From positions 639,949 to 703,948 of the forward strand of contig JADJQF010000004.1 of the NCBI GenBank assembly GCA_016712885.1: 64,000 bases of DNA, given 5' to 3'. This stretch comes from Candidatus Flexicrinis proximus. GTDB taxonomy: Bacteria > Chloroflexota > Anaerolineae > Aggregatilineales > Phototrophicaceae. Of this stretch, positions 8,458 through 17,252 are shown piece after piece. Position numbers and translations under genes: made by a program. Numbering within the stretch: the stretch's first letter is position 1; each line of letters begins with the position of its first letter. The notes beneath the pieces are model-generated. The model worked only from the letters and a program-made list of their open reading frames with translations, was not told where the DNA came from and searched no databases.

Positions 8458-10313
8458 TCATGACATCAACTCCGCTTGAGGGTGCTGGCTGTAGAGCTGT
8501 TGACCGAGTGCTCCCAGTCTCTCTAGGCCACTGACTTCGCCAGGCAAAAGCGGGATTTCGACGACCGGGACAGCGAAACGCTGCCTGATCTCGGCGAGAT
8601 ATTTCTCTTGCATAGCACGCCGGACACGGCTGAACGGTGTCGTGCACTGATCCGGAGGCAGCACATAGTTGGCGAATACCAGCCCGGTATGGATGCCGAG
8701 GGTCACAAGTTCTTCGCTGGCACGGAAGGCTTCGATGATCGGAGTCGCTTCGGGATACATCACGAATGCGAAAGTACTCCTGTGCGGGTCACGCATCATA
8801 GCGATCACGTCGCCAAATCGACGTTTGGCGACATCGTCCGCCGCGTTCGTATCGACCGAGGCGAATACCTTGACATCGATTTGTGCGCTCCAGTCCATCG
8901 GCAGTTCCAGCAGGCGCAGCGTATGACCGGTCGGCGCGGTATCAAATACCACCACGTCCCAGTTGTCCTGGCTGGCGTATTCGATGAACCGGTCGAAAGC
9001 CGCCATCTCTTCGGTGCAAGGGGAGTTGAGTTCTTCTTCCATGACCCGAATTGCTTCAGGCGTGCGTCCGCGCTGACGTGCATCGTCCAGAATGCGCGTT
9101 CTATATTCATCAGCGGCGAATTTGGGGTCAATCTTGGTTGCCCACAGATGAGATACGCCAGGTACGGGATTCACGCTATCGCCGACGGGAACGTCCAAAA
9201 CGTCACCCAGGTGCGCGGCGGGATCAGTGGTCAGGAGCAGAGTCTTGTAGCCCTGTTTTGCCAGCCAAATGGCTGTAAAGCAGGATGCGGCGGTTTTGCC
9301 GACGCCACCTTTGCCCGCGAAAAAGATCGTTCGCATTCCGCCAGCGGGCGTCAGCCGGGCGCGCACTGCCGTGAGATCGGTCGTCGAATCACTAGCGGCC
9401 GCTTGCACGATGTCACTTGCCGGGATAGCTGTGCCGCCGTCGAATAGGAGTTTGCCCACCGCGCGCAGCCGCGCGTTTCCTTTGATCTCGGCGTCCAGCA
9501 GCGGCATATAGCGGGTCAGCAGCGGCATCTCGCGTTCGATTTGTGCCAGGTAGCGCGACTGCATTTCGATTCGTGGGGCATAGAGCGCATTAGCCAGCTC
9601 GGATGCTGGCAGGATGCCGTTGACGATCAGTTCGTGCGTGAAAATACCGATTTTCGCCAGTTCACTGCTGGCTCGCTTGGTTTCCTTAATTGATGTCGCT
9701 TCGGGCTGCAGCACGAAGACAAAGCGCGTATACGCCGGGTCGCGCATTGTGGCGACGGCGCGTTCGTATTTCTGCTTCGCGCTCTGAATGGCAGCGGCAG
9801 GGCCGATGCAGGTCTGGCCACTTCCTGCTCGGCCTCGTCGATGGAGCGACTCCAGGCGACCGGTAGTTCGATCAGGCGTAAGGTGTGGCCGGTCGGAGCC
9901 GTATCGAAGATCACGATATCGAAGGTTAACCCGCCTTGAACCGGCGGCTCGAGGAAATCGGTGAAACGGTCGAAGGCTGCGACCTCAGCCGTGCATGGAC
10001 CGCTCATCTGTTCCTCGATCACCTGCACCATTTGCGGCGGGAATGCTAGCCGCAGCGGCGCTAGCGCGCGATCCTTGTATTCCTCAGTGGCGCGGTCACC
10101 GTCGATTTCCATCGCCCACAGGTTTTCTACGCCGGCGATCGGTGTTAATTGATGGCCGATGGCTTGCTCAAACACATCGGACAAATTGGAGGCTGGATCG
10201 GTGGTGACGATCAGCGTGCGCCTGCCGTCGTCAGCGCAGCGCACAGCGGTCGTGCAAGCCATCGAAGTCTTGCCGACGCCGCCCTTGCCGGAGAAGAAGA
10301 TGAATTCGGTCAT
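8458..10313 (-). CDS. arsA: Arsenite efflux ATPase ArsA, split by a frameshift
   Basis: ArsA is the cytosolic ATPase that receives As(III)/Sb(III) from ArsD and drives the efflux pump. Two homologous halves are present: FFSGKGGVGKT and DTAPTGHTLRLIELP in the first, FFAGKGGVGKT and DTAPTGHTLRLLELP in the second. The three metalloid cysteines are placed as expected, in MSGPCTAEVAAFDRF, GQTCIGPAA and LNSPCTEEMAAFDRF. The reading frame changes near 9820, after SIDEAEQE; restoring one A would join the halves into about 618 residues. The gene overlaps arsD by four bases. The indel may be a sequencing error, because the second half stays intact and conserved. Confidence 0.88.
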
Positions 10314-10672
10314 GATGCATTCTCTGGTTCAAGCGCGTTCTGTATTTCGGCCATCGTGGGATAAGCCCCGACCTTCACGACCCTGCCATTCACAAGCGTA
10401 ATCGGCAGCGCGTCCATCTGCCGCTCGCGCACGAGGCGCATGACATCGTTGTTGTGGATGAACACATTCGGATGGCTGGCCATCTGATAGCGTTCCGCCG
10501 TCACGTTCTTTGCCCTAAGCGCGAGGAGCATTTCACTAACGTCGAGTAAGGTCTGATCGAGGTTCGGACCGCAAAGGCCGGTTGAACAGCACATTGGCGG
10601 ATCGAAAATCTCGACCTGCGCGACAATCGTCGGCTGTGCGGGAGTATCGAATAGAGAGATCGGTTCGCTCAT
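10310..10672 (-). CDS. arsD: Arsenic metallochaperone ArsD
   Basis: The 120-residue protein carries the ArsD metalloid site PPMCCSTGLCG, whose Cys-Cys and third Cys bind As(III) and pass it to ArsA, raising pump affinity. It also has the conserved thioredoxin-like core (IHNNDVMRLVRERQMDALP). The ATG at 10672 is preceded by GGAAGG; an earlier in-frame ATG at 10705 falls inside the ArsR-type palindrome and lacks such a site. It sits between arsR and arsA on the same strand. Confidence 0.9.
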   Translation of the reverse strand: MSEPISLFDTPAQPTIVAQVEIFDPPMCCSTGLCGPNLDQTLLDVSEMLLALRAKNVTAERYQMASHPNVFIHNNDVMRLVRERQMDALPITLVNGRVVKVGAYPTMAEIQNALEPENAS

Positions 10673-10688
10673 TTCAGAGACCTTCCAT

Positions 10689-10708
10689 ATATAGAAACAC
10701 TTCAATAT
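10689..10708. promoter_or_regulatory. ArsR-type palindrome between arsR and arsD
   Basis: ATATAGAA-ACAC-TTCAATAT is an inverted repeat with one mismatch and a four-base centre. It shares the ATAGAA-N4-TTC core with the palindrome at 11182-11197. ArsR-family sites are typically AT-rich imperfect repeats of this size. Confidence 0.5.
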
Positions 10709-10733
10709 AAGAAAGCAAAAAAAGGGCCATGAG

Positions 10734-11111
10734 CTAGCGCCCTGTATTGTTGAGCATCATCAGAAGCCCTTGGAGGGCGGTCAGCATTGGCGCATTGAGC
10801 CGGTGCATGACCCATGTTCCACGCGGCTCTGATTGAATAAGACCTGCGTCGCGCAGGACCTTCAAATGATGTGAAATTGTTGGCTGCGTGAGGTCAAAAT
10901 GCCTTTCAATGTCACACCCGCAGACCTGGCCGCCGCCCTGGCTGATCAGATCGATCATCTGAAGCCGGATTGGGTTACTGAGCGCCTTGAACGCATCTGC
11001 AAACTGGTCCGTTTCAACGTCGCCGAGCCGTCGATGCACCTCAGGATTGCAGACGACCTTGGCAATACCGGGCATGAGCGGTGTTCCGGCCTCGATAGCG
11101 AGATTGTTCAT
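10734..11111 (-). CDS. arsR: ArsR-family metalloregulatory repressor
   Basis: The 125-residue winged-helix repressor has the ArsR fold (AFKALSNPIRLQMIDLI) with the As(III)-sensing cysteines in helix alpha3, GGGQVCGCDIERHFDL, directly before the recognition helix (TQPTISHHLKVLRDAGLI). An N-terminal cysteine in KVVCNPEVH might give a third ligand. As(III) binding is expected to release it from the ars promoters. It heads arsR-arsD-arsA and is divergent from acr3. Confidence 0.92.
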   Translation of the reverse strand: MNNLAIEAGTPLMPGIAKVVCNPEVHRRLGDVETDQFADAFKALSNPIRLQMIDLISQGGGQVCGCDIERHFDLTQPTISHHLKVLRDAGLIQSEPRGTWVMHRLNAPMLTALQGLLMMLNNTGR

Positions 11112-11181
11112 GTCATTTCCAATCTGGTGTATAGCGGTCCATGAGCCGATTCATCGAAGTGATACTCCGATGATACAATAC

Positions 11182-11197
11182 ATAGAAGAACTTCTAT
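11182..11197. promoter_or_regulatory. ArsR-type operator between arsR and acr3
   Basis: ATAGAAGAACTTCTAT is a perfect inverted repeat of seven-base arms around AA. It lies in the divergent arsR/acr3 region and matches the core of the palindrome before arsD. Confidence 0.58.
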
Positions 11198-11329
11198 ATA
11201 TGCTATTTGTCACCGACTACCAATGATGTGTAGCACTCTGTTGCCTGCGTGCCGAGTGATACAGTGATGAACAGATTGATGTGCGATCTCAGCGTATAGC
11301 TTTCCTGTTTGCATGAGGATCCCCGTGTA

Positions 11330-12445
11330 ATGAATCAGCAGATTAATGCCCGTTCCAGCAAACCTGCTCGTGGTGTTTTCAGCAAGCTTTCGGTCTTGGA
11401 TCGTTTCCTGCCGGTATGGATCTTTGCTGCGATGGCGTTGGGTATTGCGCTAGGGAATGTCTTCCCCGGCCTGGGGCCAGCGCTCGACTCGGTCAAGCTG
11501 GATACCGTCTCCCTGCCGATCGCGGTCGGGCTGTTGTGGATGATGTATCCGGTGCTCGCAAAGGTGAAATACGGCAAGATGCCAGAGATGGCAGCGAACT
11601 GGAAGATGTCCGGCACGTCACTGATTCTCAACTGGATTGTTGGCCCGGCACTGATGTTTGTGCTTGCCTGGCTGATGCTTCCGGACTATCCGGAATACCG
11701 TACCGGCCTGATCCTGGTCGGGCTGGCACGGTGCATCGCGATGGTGCTGATCTGGAACATGCTGGCCTGCGGCGACAACGAGTACGCGGCCGTATTGGTG
11801 GCGATCAACTCCGTATTTCAGATCGTTATGTACACCGTGCTGGGCTATTTCTATCTGACGATCGTACCGGGATGGCTGGGCGGGTCGGCCGTTGCGCTCA
11901 ATATTTCGATGGGAGAGATCGCAAAAAGTGTGCTGATCTTCCTCGGAATTCCGCTGGCGGCCGGATTTCTCACACGCCTGATCCTGACGCGTGTCAAAGG
12001 CGAAACCTGGTACGAAGCGAAATTCGTGCCTCGCTTATCGCCAACGGCCATCGTCGGGCTGCTGTTCACGATTGTGATGATGTTTTCGCTCAAAGGCGAT
12101 GTCATCCTCGAACGTCCACTGGACGTAGTTCGCATCGCGCTGCCGCTGTTAGTGTACTTCCTGATCATGTTCAGCCTGTCATTCGGTGTTTCTTACCTAT
12201 TGAAGTTTCCGTATGCCGATACCGCCACGATCTCGTTTACGGCCGCAGGAAACAACTTTGAACTGGCCATCGCGGTGGCTATCGGTGTCTTTGGGCTTGC
12301 GTCGGGCGAGGCGCTGGCGACAGTGGTCGGCCCATTGATCGAAGTACCGGTTTTGATCAGTCTGGTCTATCTGTCGCTGTGGTTAGGGCGCCGGCTCTAT
12401 CCGACCGATCCCCTGTGGCGGTCTGCTGATGCGCAGTCTGAATAG
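11330..12445 (+). CDS. acr3: Arsenite efflux permease Acr3
   Basis: The 371-residue protein has about ten membrane segments and belongs to the Acr3 (BART superfamily) arsenite exporters, not ArsB. Diagnostic segments are GLLWMMYPVLAKVKYGKM, GLARCIAMVLIWNMLACGDNEY with the essential Cys, and AAGNNFELAIAVAIGVFG with the conserved Glu. The ATG at 11330 follows a GAGGA site; an in-frame ATG at 11309 has none. The ArsA/ArsD pair suggests it works as an ATP-coupled pump here. It is divergent from arsRDA and shares its operator region. Confidence 0.93.
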   Translation: MNQQINARSSKPARGVFSKLSVLDRFLPVWIFAAMALGIALGNVFPGLGPALDSVKLDTVSLPIAVGLLWMMYPVLAKVKYGKMPEMAANWKMSGTSLILNWIVGPALMFVLAWLMLPDYPEYRTGLILVGLARCIAMVLIWNMLACGDNEYAAVLVAINSVFQIVMYTVLGYFYLTIVPGWLGGSAVALNISMGEIAKSVLIFLGIPLAAGFLTRLILTRVKGETWYEAKFVPRLSPTAIVGLLFTIVMMFSLKGDVILERPLDVVRIALPLLVYFLIMFSLSFGVSYLLKFPYADTATISFTAAGNNFELAIAVAIGVFGLASGEALATVVGPLIEVPVLISLVYLSLWLGRRLYPTDPLWRSADAQSE

Positions 12446-12755
12446 ACATTGGCCGAGGGTAGTCAAGGTAAGTTCCGCTCGAGAGGGGCGAAACTGTGAA
12501 CTGATTTGGCGGCGAGAAAGCACACAACGCCACAGGCATGCACCATGGTATCAATCCTGCCGTAGAGGTATGCCAGAGTCAGAGAGCCGTTGTAAATGTT
12601 GAGGGCGAGACAGAACGTGTAGATCTGCTGCCGCCACTTTCGTACTTGTGTGGATTCAGTGCGAAGATCAGCGGCTGCGAGGAAACGATGTGACATACGC
12701 CAGGAATCAAAACTGGCGACAACAATGCCGCCAGTTCGAGGTATATCCTAAAGTG
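12446..12755. other. Intergenic stretch without a recognised gene
   Basis: The 310 bases between acr3 and tRNA-Val hold only short open frames without family resemblance or a good ribosome site. I see no clear terminator. Confidence 0.5.
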
Positions 12756-12828
12756 TGGGCAATATAGGACTCGAACCTATGACCTTCTCGACGTCAACGA
12801 GACGCTCTGCCAATTGAGCTAATTGCCC
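12756..12828 (-). tRNA. tRNA-Val (anticodon GAC)
   Basis: On the minus strand a full cloverleaf folds: acceptor GGGCAAT/ATTGCCC, D stem GCTC/GAGC, anticodon stem TCTCG/CGAGA with loop TTGACGT (anticodon GAC), and T stem ATAGG/CCTAT with TTCGAGT. The 3' CCA is not encoded. Confidence 0.95.
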
Positions 12829-12882
12829 TACATTCCACAAGAATACATGACTCTGCGCCGGTTGACAAGGGCTTGCGGCGCA

Positions 12883-13668
12883 TTAGGGCCGCTCGTAAAC
12901 CGCCACGAAAAACGTATGCTCGACCGGCTGCGGGGCATCTGGATCCGGGTAATGCTCGGCCAGCGCTTTCTCCATCGCCTCGACACCCGCTCGCCATACC
13001 TCATCCGGCAGTCGCCACAGGCTCGAATAAATCCGCCCGCGAAAAGCCTCTATCTTCTGGGTCGCGGTCATCGTGGTGCTGTACTGCAACCCGTCTTGCC
13101 GGCGCAGCCGCCAGCCAGCCGCTTCCAGCGTTTCTGGCGCTGTGTCGCGCCGATCGTGCCGCAGGAAATCGCCGGTTACGTCGCCCCATGCCTGCGACAG
13201 GATTTCGAGTGTCGGTTCGCGCCGCCAGTTCCACCCAGCGACAGCCGCGCCACCGGGCTTCAACACCCGCGCCAGTTCACGCACCGCGGCCTGCGGATCG
13301 GGGATCAGATGCAGGATGTGGACCATCACCGCGAAGTCGATGCTCCCCGACTTGAGCGGCAGCCGCATCACGTCTCCTGCGGTCAGCCGGATGTCTCCGT
13401 CAGGGTACGCCGGCTGTTTGGAGCGCAGGACATCCATCATCGCCGCCGACAGGTCCACGCCGTAATACCGCCCGCTGTGCTGCGCCAGGGGCAGCGCCAG
13501 CCGGCCGGTCCCCACCCCGATTTCGATCACCTGCGAGTCGCGCGTGATCCCTGCCGTTTGAGCCATGAGCGCGGCGGCTTTCAGGTCTATGCCCGCTGGA
13601 AATCCGCGCGTCTGGTCGTAATAAGTCGCCGCACGGTCGAAGCTGACGCTCTGTTCCGGGGAAGACAT
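12883..13668 (-). CDS. Class I SAM-dependent methyltransferase (Methyltransf_11 type)
   Basis: The 261-residue protein has SAM motif I (VIEIGVGTGRLALPLA, about residues 46-61), the acidic residue after strand 2 (YYGVDLSAAMMDVLR), the motif around GDVMRLPLKSGSIDFAVMVHILHLI, and a post-motif III ELARVLKPGG. This is the UbiE/Methyltransf_11 layout. The acceptor substrate cannot be read from sequence. The ATG at 13668 follows AGGAG by eight bases. It is divergent from the DUF1992 gene. Confidence 0.85.
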   Translation of the reverse strand: MSSPEQSVSFDRAATYYDQTRGFPAGIDLKAAALMAQTAGITRDSQVIEIGVGTGRLALPLAQHSGRYYGVDLSAAMMDVLRSKQPAYPDGDIRLTAGDVMRLPLKSGSIDFAVMVHILHLIPDPQAAVRELARVLKPGGAAVAGWNWRREPTLEILSQAWGDVTGDFLRHDRRDTAPETLEAAGWRLRRQDGLQYSTTMTATQKIEAFRGRIYSSLWRLPDEVWRAGVEAMEKALAEHYPDPDAPQPVEHTFFVAVYERP

Positions 13669-13751
13669 CGGTGGTTCTCCTGCGCAGTTGCTTGACACGA
13701 TTCTGTAATCATGTGAATATTGTCACAAACACAGGGAAGAGGACTTCGATC

Positions 13752-14135
13752 ATGGCTTACCACGGCGATTCGACCGACGAACTCATTCGCAAGGCCATCG
13801 GCGATGGCGCCAATCTGCCCAACGCCGGCAAGCGCCTCGATCTCGACGATCCCTACACCCCCGACGACCTCAAGCTCGCCCACAAAATCCTCAAAGACAA
13901 CGGCTTTGTGCCGACCTGGATCGCCGAGAGCAGGGACCTCGATGCCCTGCGCGACGGCCTGCTTCGACAGCTTACGGCCGCGCTCCGCGCCAATACAGTC
14001 TCTCAAACGCTAAACGCCGAAATCTCGGCGTTCAACAAGCGTGTGCTTTCATTCAACCTTAAAGCGCCGCAAGGCATTTCGCACAAGCGGATAATCGACC
14101 CCGAACGTGAGCGCCGTCGGCTTAAGAACGGATAA
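13752..14135 (+). CDS. DUF1992 protein (DnaJC28-like conserved domain)
   Basis: The 127-residue protein contains the DUF1992 core: an N-terminal DELIRKAIGDG, then LPNAGKRLDLDD and DLKLAHKILKDNGFVPTWI. Members occur widely in bacteria and as a domain of DNAJC28; their role is not established. Start is the ATG at 13752, eight bases after GAGGA. Its end overlaps the convergent tatA-like gene by 14 bases. Confidence 0.85.
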   Translation: MAYHGDSTDELIRKAIGDGANLPNAGKRLDLDDPYTPDDLKLAHKILKDNGFVPTWIAESRDLDALRDGLLRQLTAALRANTVSQTLNAEISAFNKRVLSFNLKAPQGISHKRIIDPERERRRLKNG

Positions 14136-14304
14136 CGGGGTCGTCCTTTTTCGCTTCGGTTTCTTCCTGGCCGTCTTTCAGGCCTTTGCGGAACTCAGCG
14201 ATACCGCCGCCAAGCTCGCCAAATACCTTACGAATCCGGCCTGCTCCGAAGACCAACAGGACGATGACCAGGATGATGAGTAGCTCAGGGATTCCCGGAC
14301 GCAT
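14122..14304 (-). CDS. tatA: Twin-arginine translocase subunit TatA/TatE
   Basis: The 60-residue protein has a short periplasmic start, one membrane helix (ELLIILVIVLLVFGAGRI), then the amphipathic helix RKVFGELGGGIAEFRKGLKD and a charged tail, which is the TatA layout. It forms the size-variable pore of the Tat pathway. TatB and TatC are not in the window. Confidence 0.93.
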   Translation of the reverse strand: MRPGIPELLIILVIVLLVFGAGRIRKVFGELGGGIAEFRKGLKDGQEETEAKKDDPVIRS

Positions 14305-14351
14305 TGGTTTTCCTTCCTTCCGTAGCGCGTCATTCCGCGCCTTTCGAGCGA

Positions 14352-16307
14352 TTATAGCACCGATTTAGACTCACTTTCCGCACTTTCGTCCAGCAGCGCG
14401 TCCACCTCAAGCCGCAGCAGCGTGTCGGCCACCGCTTCGATCGCCGTATTCTGCTTGCGGTAAAGGTTCGCGTCGCTCATGTACAGCCGGTTCGCCACCT
14501 CGCGCACCCGCTGCTTCTTGATATAGCGCAGTTCGAGGATGTTATAGATCAGCCAGTCCTGACTCCGCCAGTCGCGTTCGCCCGGTGGGCGCTGCAGCTC
14601 GATCGCCTTGTCGAGGATGGCCCGCAGCGCGCGCGGTGGCTCGTTCGCATTGGCATCCAGCGCCCGCCGAACCACCGCTAGTTCCAGCAGCCGGCTCTTG
14701 GTCAGCCCCGGCCCGCCGTAATAGTGCCGCAGCGCCGCCGCCACCTGCTCGATGATATGGTCGCGCTCCGGCAGCGTCACTGTGTTCCCCGCCGTATCTG
14801 TAGCTTCTCCCAGCCGCGCCGACTCATACTCGACGTCCGCGATCGTCGCGCGGGATGATGTGAATTGTGGCAGCAGGCCTTCCAGTGCCGCGACCACCTC
14901 GTCCTGCAGCATCAGATCGTCCAGTGTCCGCGCCGCCCGCCGCCGGATCCGTGCGATCACCGACATTTCTTCCGGCGTCGGGTTGCGGTCCCCGGCAGTG
15001 GCTTGCAGCCCCAGAATACCGACCAGCTGCCCTCCGTTGACGCCGCGCTGACGGCTCAGAGGCAGCAGCCAGAACGTCTCCCACAGCAGTGGTTGCGCGA
15101 CCGTGGCGACTTTCAACCCGCCCAGCACTTCGATCATCTCGTCCGGCCGGTTTTCGATCTCATGCCCGGTTCCGGTCGCCCGGATCACTTCCGGCTGTCC
15201 TTCCGTCACCCGCGCCAGGAACGCGCCGCCGGTCTGCAGCAGATTGCGCGCCTGCGCCAGGATGCCTTCCAGCAGCGCCAGCAGGTCGGCTTCGGTTAGC
15301 AGCTGCCGGTTTAGCTGCTGGATTTTCGTAAACTGATCGTCCTCATCGTCACCGTAGATCAGCCGGCGCTCCAGTTCCGGCAGCGCCAGATCAATCATCC
15401 ACTGCCAGAACAGAACCACCGCCACCACCGCGAACACCGAGAATTCCTCACTGTCCAGCGCAAAAATCCGGTTGACTCGTCCCGTAAAGAACAGCACGGC
15501 CACTATCAGCATTCCTGTCGCCGGTCCGCGCAGCACCATCCTCAGCAGGTCTGCCTTGACCGCCCGGTCGGGGATCCGGCTGCCAAAGAACGACAGCGGA
15601 TACGCCAGGAACAGCAGCATCAGCACCACGATGATGTTCGCCACGATCACCAGCGCCAGCGCCCCAGGGGTGAATTCGCCCCCCGGGTTGAAGAACACGC
15701 TGAATGGAAATACCCCGATTATTGGGGTCAGCAGTGCGATCTCCAGATAGCCCATCCGCCGCCGCGTCGACCGCGTCAGGCAGCGCTGCCGCGCCCGTTC
15801 CACGTTGATCAGCGCGAACGCTGCGGCTACCACCATATAAGCCAGAAAGACGCCCATCGCCGGCATCACCGCCCGTAGGGCAGGGCGGCCGCTGCTTTCG
15901 ATCGGCGCAACCAGCGCATCGCCGAAATTCGCCAGCAGGACAAACACCAGCGAGATCAGGTACATCACCCGCAGCGTGCGCCGCCGTCTCCCGCGTGAGG
16001 GCAGTCCGGTGGTGTCCAGCAGCGCATCTGACAGGTGAACCAGCGCCGCCGGCGCCAGCGCCACGCCCACCCACTGCACCCGCAGCAGCGCCAGCGTTGC
16101 CTCGTCCGTCGGCCGCAGACTGGTCAGCACGTCGCACACATACGCGATCGTTACCGCCAGCAGCACCATTACCGATCCGCGTGAGACACGGTCATTGAAA
16201 TTCCGCGTGAGCGTATACAGCAGCAGCGATACCGCAACGATCACGATGGCGGCGGCCAGCGTCTCGTTGGCAAGTTCGAGCGATGAAGCGATCAGATCAG
16301 GCGTCAC
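14352..16307 (-). CDS. Membrane sensor: 7TM-type N-terminus, GAF-like domain, C-terminal HTH-like region
   Basis: The 651-residue protein begins with about seven to nine membrane helices (residues 1-310), resembling 7TM histidine-kinase-type receptors. A GAF-like segment follows (about 325-460; LLALLEGILAQARNLLQTGGAFLARV, QLVGILGLQA). No histidine-kinase catalytic motifs are seen. The C-terminal part (about 570-635) reads LIYNILELRYIKKQRVREVA then NRLYMSDANLYRKQ, a helix-turn-helix-like region similar to sigma region 4. It may be a membrane-bound transcription regulator or a receptor that recruits one. Function is unassigned. Confidence 0.7.
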   Translation of the reverse strand: MTPDLIASSLELANETLAAAIVIVAVSLLLYTLTRNFNDRVSRGSVMVLLAVTIAYVCDVLTSLRPTDEATLALLRVQWVGVALAPAALVHLSDALLDTTGLPSRGRRRRTLRVMYLISLVFVLLANFGDALVAPIESSGRPALRAVMPAMGVFLAYMVVAAAFALINVERARQRCLTRSTRRRMGYLEIALLTPIIGVFPFSVFFNPGGEFTPGALALVIVANIIVVLMLLFLAYPLSFFGSRIPDRAVKADLLRMVLRGPATGMLIVAVLFFTGRVNRIFALDSEEFSVFAVVAVVLFWQWMIDLALPELERRLIYGDDEDDQFTKIQQLNRQLLTEADLLALLEGILAQARNLLQTGGAFLARVTEGQPEVIRATGTGHEIENRPDEMIEVLGGLKVATVAQPLLWETFWLLPLSRQRGVNGGQLVGILGLQATAGDRNPTPEEMSVIARIRRRAARTLDDLMLQDEVVAALEGLLPQFTSSRATIADVEYESARLGEATDTAGNTVTLPERDHIIEQVAAALRHYYGGPGLTKSRLLELAVVRRALDANANEPPRALRAILDKAIELQRPPGERDWRSQDWLIYNILELRYIKKQRVREVANRLYMSDANLYRKQNTAIEAVADTLLRLEVDALLDESAESESKSVL

Positions 16308-16463
16308 ACTGGGCTCTCGTGCACTATCGGAAGTAGACCATCATCGGTTTCGGTCGCCCCATCCCCTGTGGATTAGGGCCGCCGGATACGTCGAACGCTC
16401 CGAATCATCCCCCTCGCCGGAGCATAGGGCAGACTGCATCAACCATGAATGTCCATATTGGAA

Positions 16464-17098
16464 TTATTCTACACGACCGCGCCGCGCCAGCCTTATGCCG
16501 AACATCACTGCAATGTCGTGATTAAGGAAATATTGGTCGTTATAGCCGCAGAAGGTTAGCCCGAGCTGCCCTGCCAGCGTCATCATCGGCACGTGTTTGG
16601 TCGGGATCGCGACCAGCATCCGGTGCGCGCCCTGCTCCCGTGCCCACTGCCTCACGCCATCCAGTAGCCGCGTCGCCACCCTGTTCCGCCGGTATTCCGG
16701 CGTCACTGCCACGTCGTCCACCCACACCACTTCCTGCGTCTCGTCATATCGCGCCACTACGTATCCGATCACCGGCGGTTTCGGCGGCGGCGCGGCCATG
16801 ATCACGTTGTCCTCGATCTCTGCCGGCGGTAGCGGCGGTGGTTCCGGCTCGTATCTGCGCGCCACGACCCACAGCCGTCCCGCGTCAGGATCGTCGACCA
16901 GCCGGCGCCTGTCCGCTGTATGTGTCAGGTCCACCGGCCGCGGCAGGTATTCCTGCTTGAACGCGACAGCCACCGCGCCAAAGTCGTTCTGCTGGATCGT
17001 CATCTGCCCACACGGTCGGTTTCCGTCGTGTGATCCATCCGGTAGCACGGTTCGATGTCGCCGTATGTGCCGGGGTGAAAGGTGATTTCGAGAGTCAT
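16464..17098 (-). CDS. GNAT-family N-acetyltransferase, interrupted by a frameshift
   Basis: The N-terminal part (MTLEITFHPGTYGDIEPCYR to TDRV) lies in one frame and the rest, from QMTIQQNDFGAVAVAF, in another. Inserting one T near 17018 gives TDRV-W-QMTIQQ, the expected family sequence. The GNAT core is VWVDDVAVTPEYRRNRVATR (acetyl-CoA-binding R-x-x-G/N-x-A region) and REQGAHRMLVAIPTKH. The ATG at 17098 follows GGGGAG. With the frame restored it is about 211 residues. Substrate unknown. Confidence 0.75.
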
Positions 17099-17118
17099 GC
17101 TGTTCTCCCCATCTCCTG

Positions 17119-17208
17119 CGGTTTTGCGGCGCTCATGCCACAAAAACACAGATGAGGGGTCGAGGGGCGCAAGTCCCTCGCAGTGGTGTGGAGGCAGCGC
17201 CTCCACAA
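17119..17208 (+). repeat. Tandem-hairpin intergenic element, copy 1
   Basis: Three hairpins in order: TTTTGCGGC/GCCACAAAA (one mismatch), CGAGGG/CCCTCG, and TGTGGAGGC/GCCTCCACA. The sequence between them (GATGAGGGGTCGAGGG) matches copies 2 and 4. It lies between the LiaF-like and GNAT genes. Confidence 0.75.
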
Positions 17209-17252
17209 ACTAAAGTACATAACAGCCTCTGGAGGGTGAGGGTGCTCGCGGC

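Noticed and set aside
12463..12696. 77-residue protein upstream of tRNA-Val
   Set aside because: The frame has a hydrophobic patch but no convincing ribosome site and no resemblance to a family.
17000..17206. Separate 68-residue protein MEALPPHHCEGLAPLDPSSV
   Set aside because: Its first half is a translation of a hairpin repeat and its second half is the frameshifted start of the GNAT gene. The same peptide pattern (EALPPHL...LDPSS) appears wherever the repeat is read.
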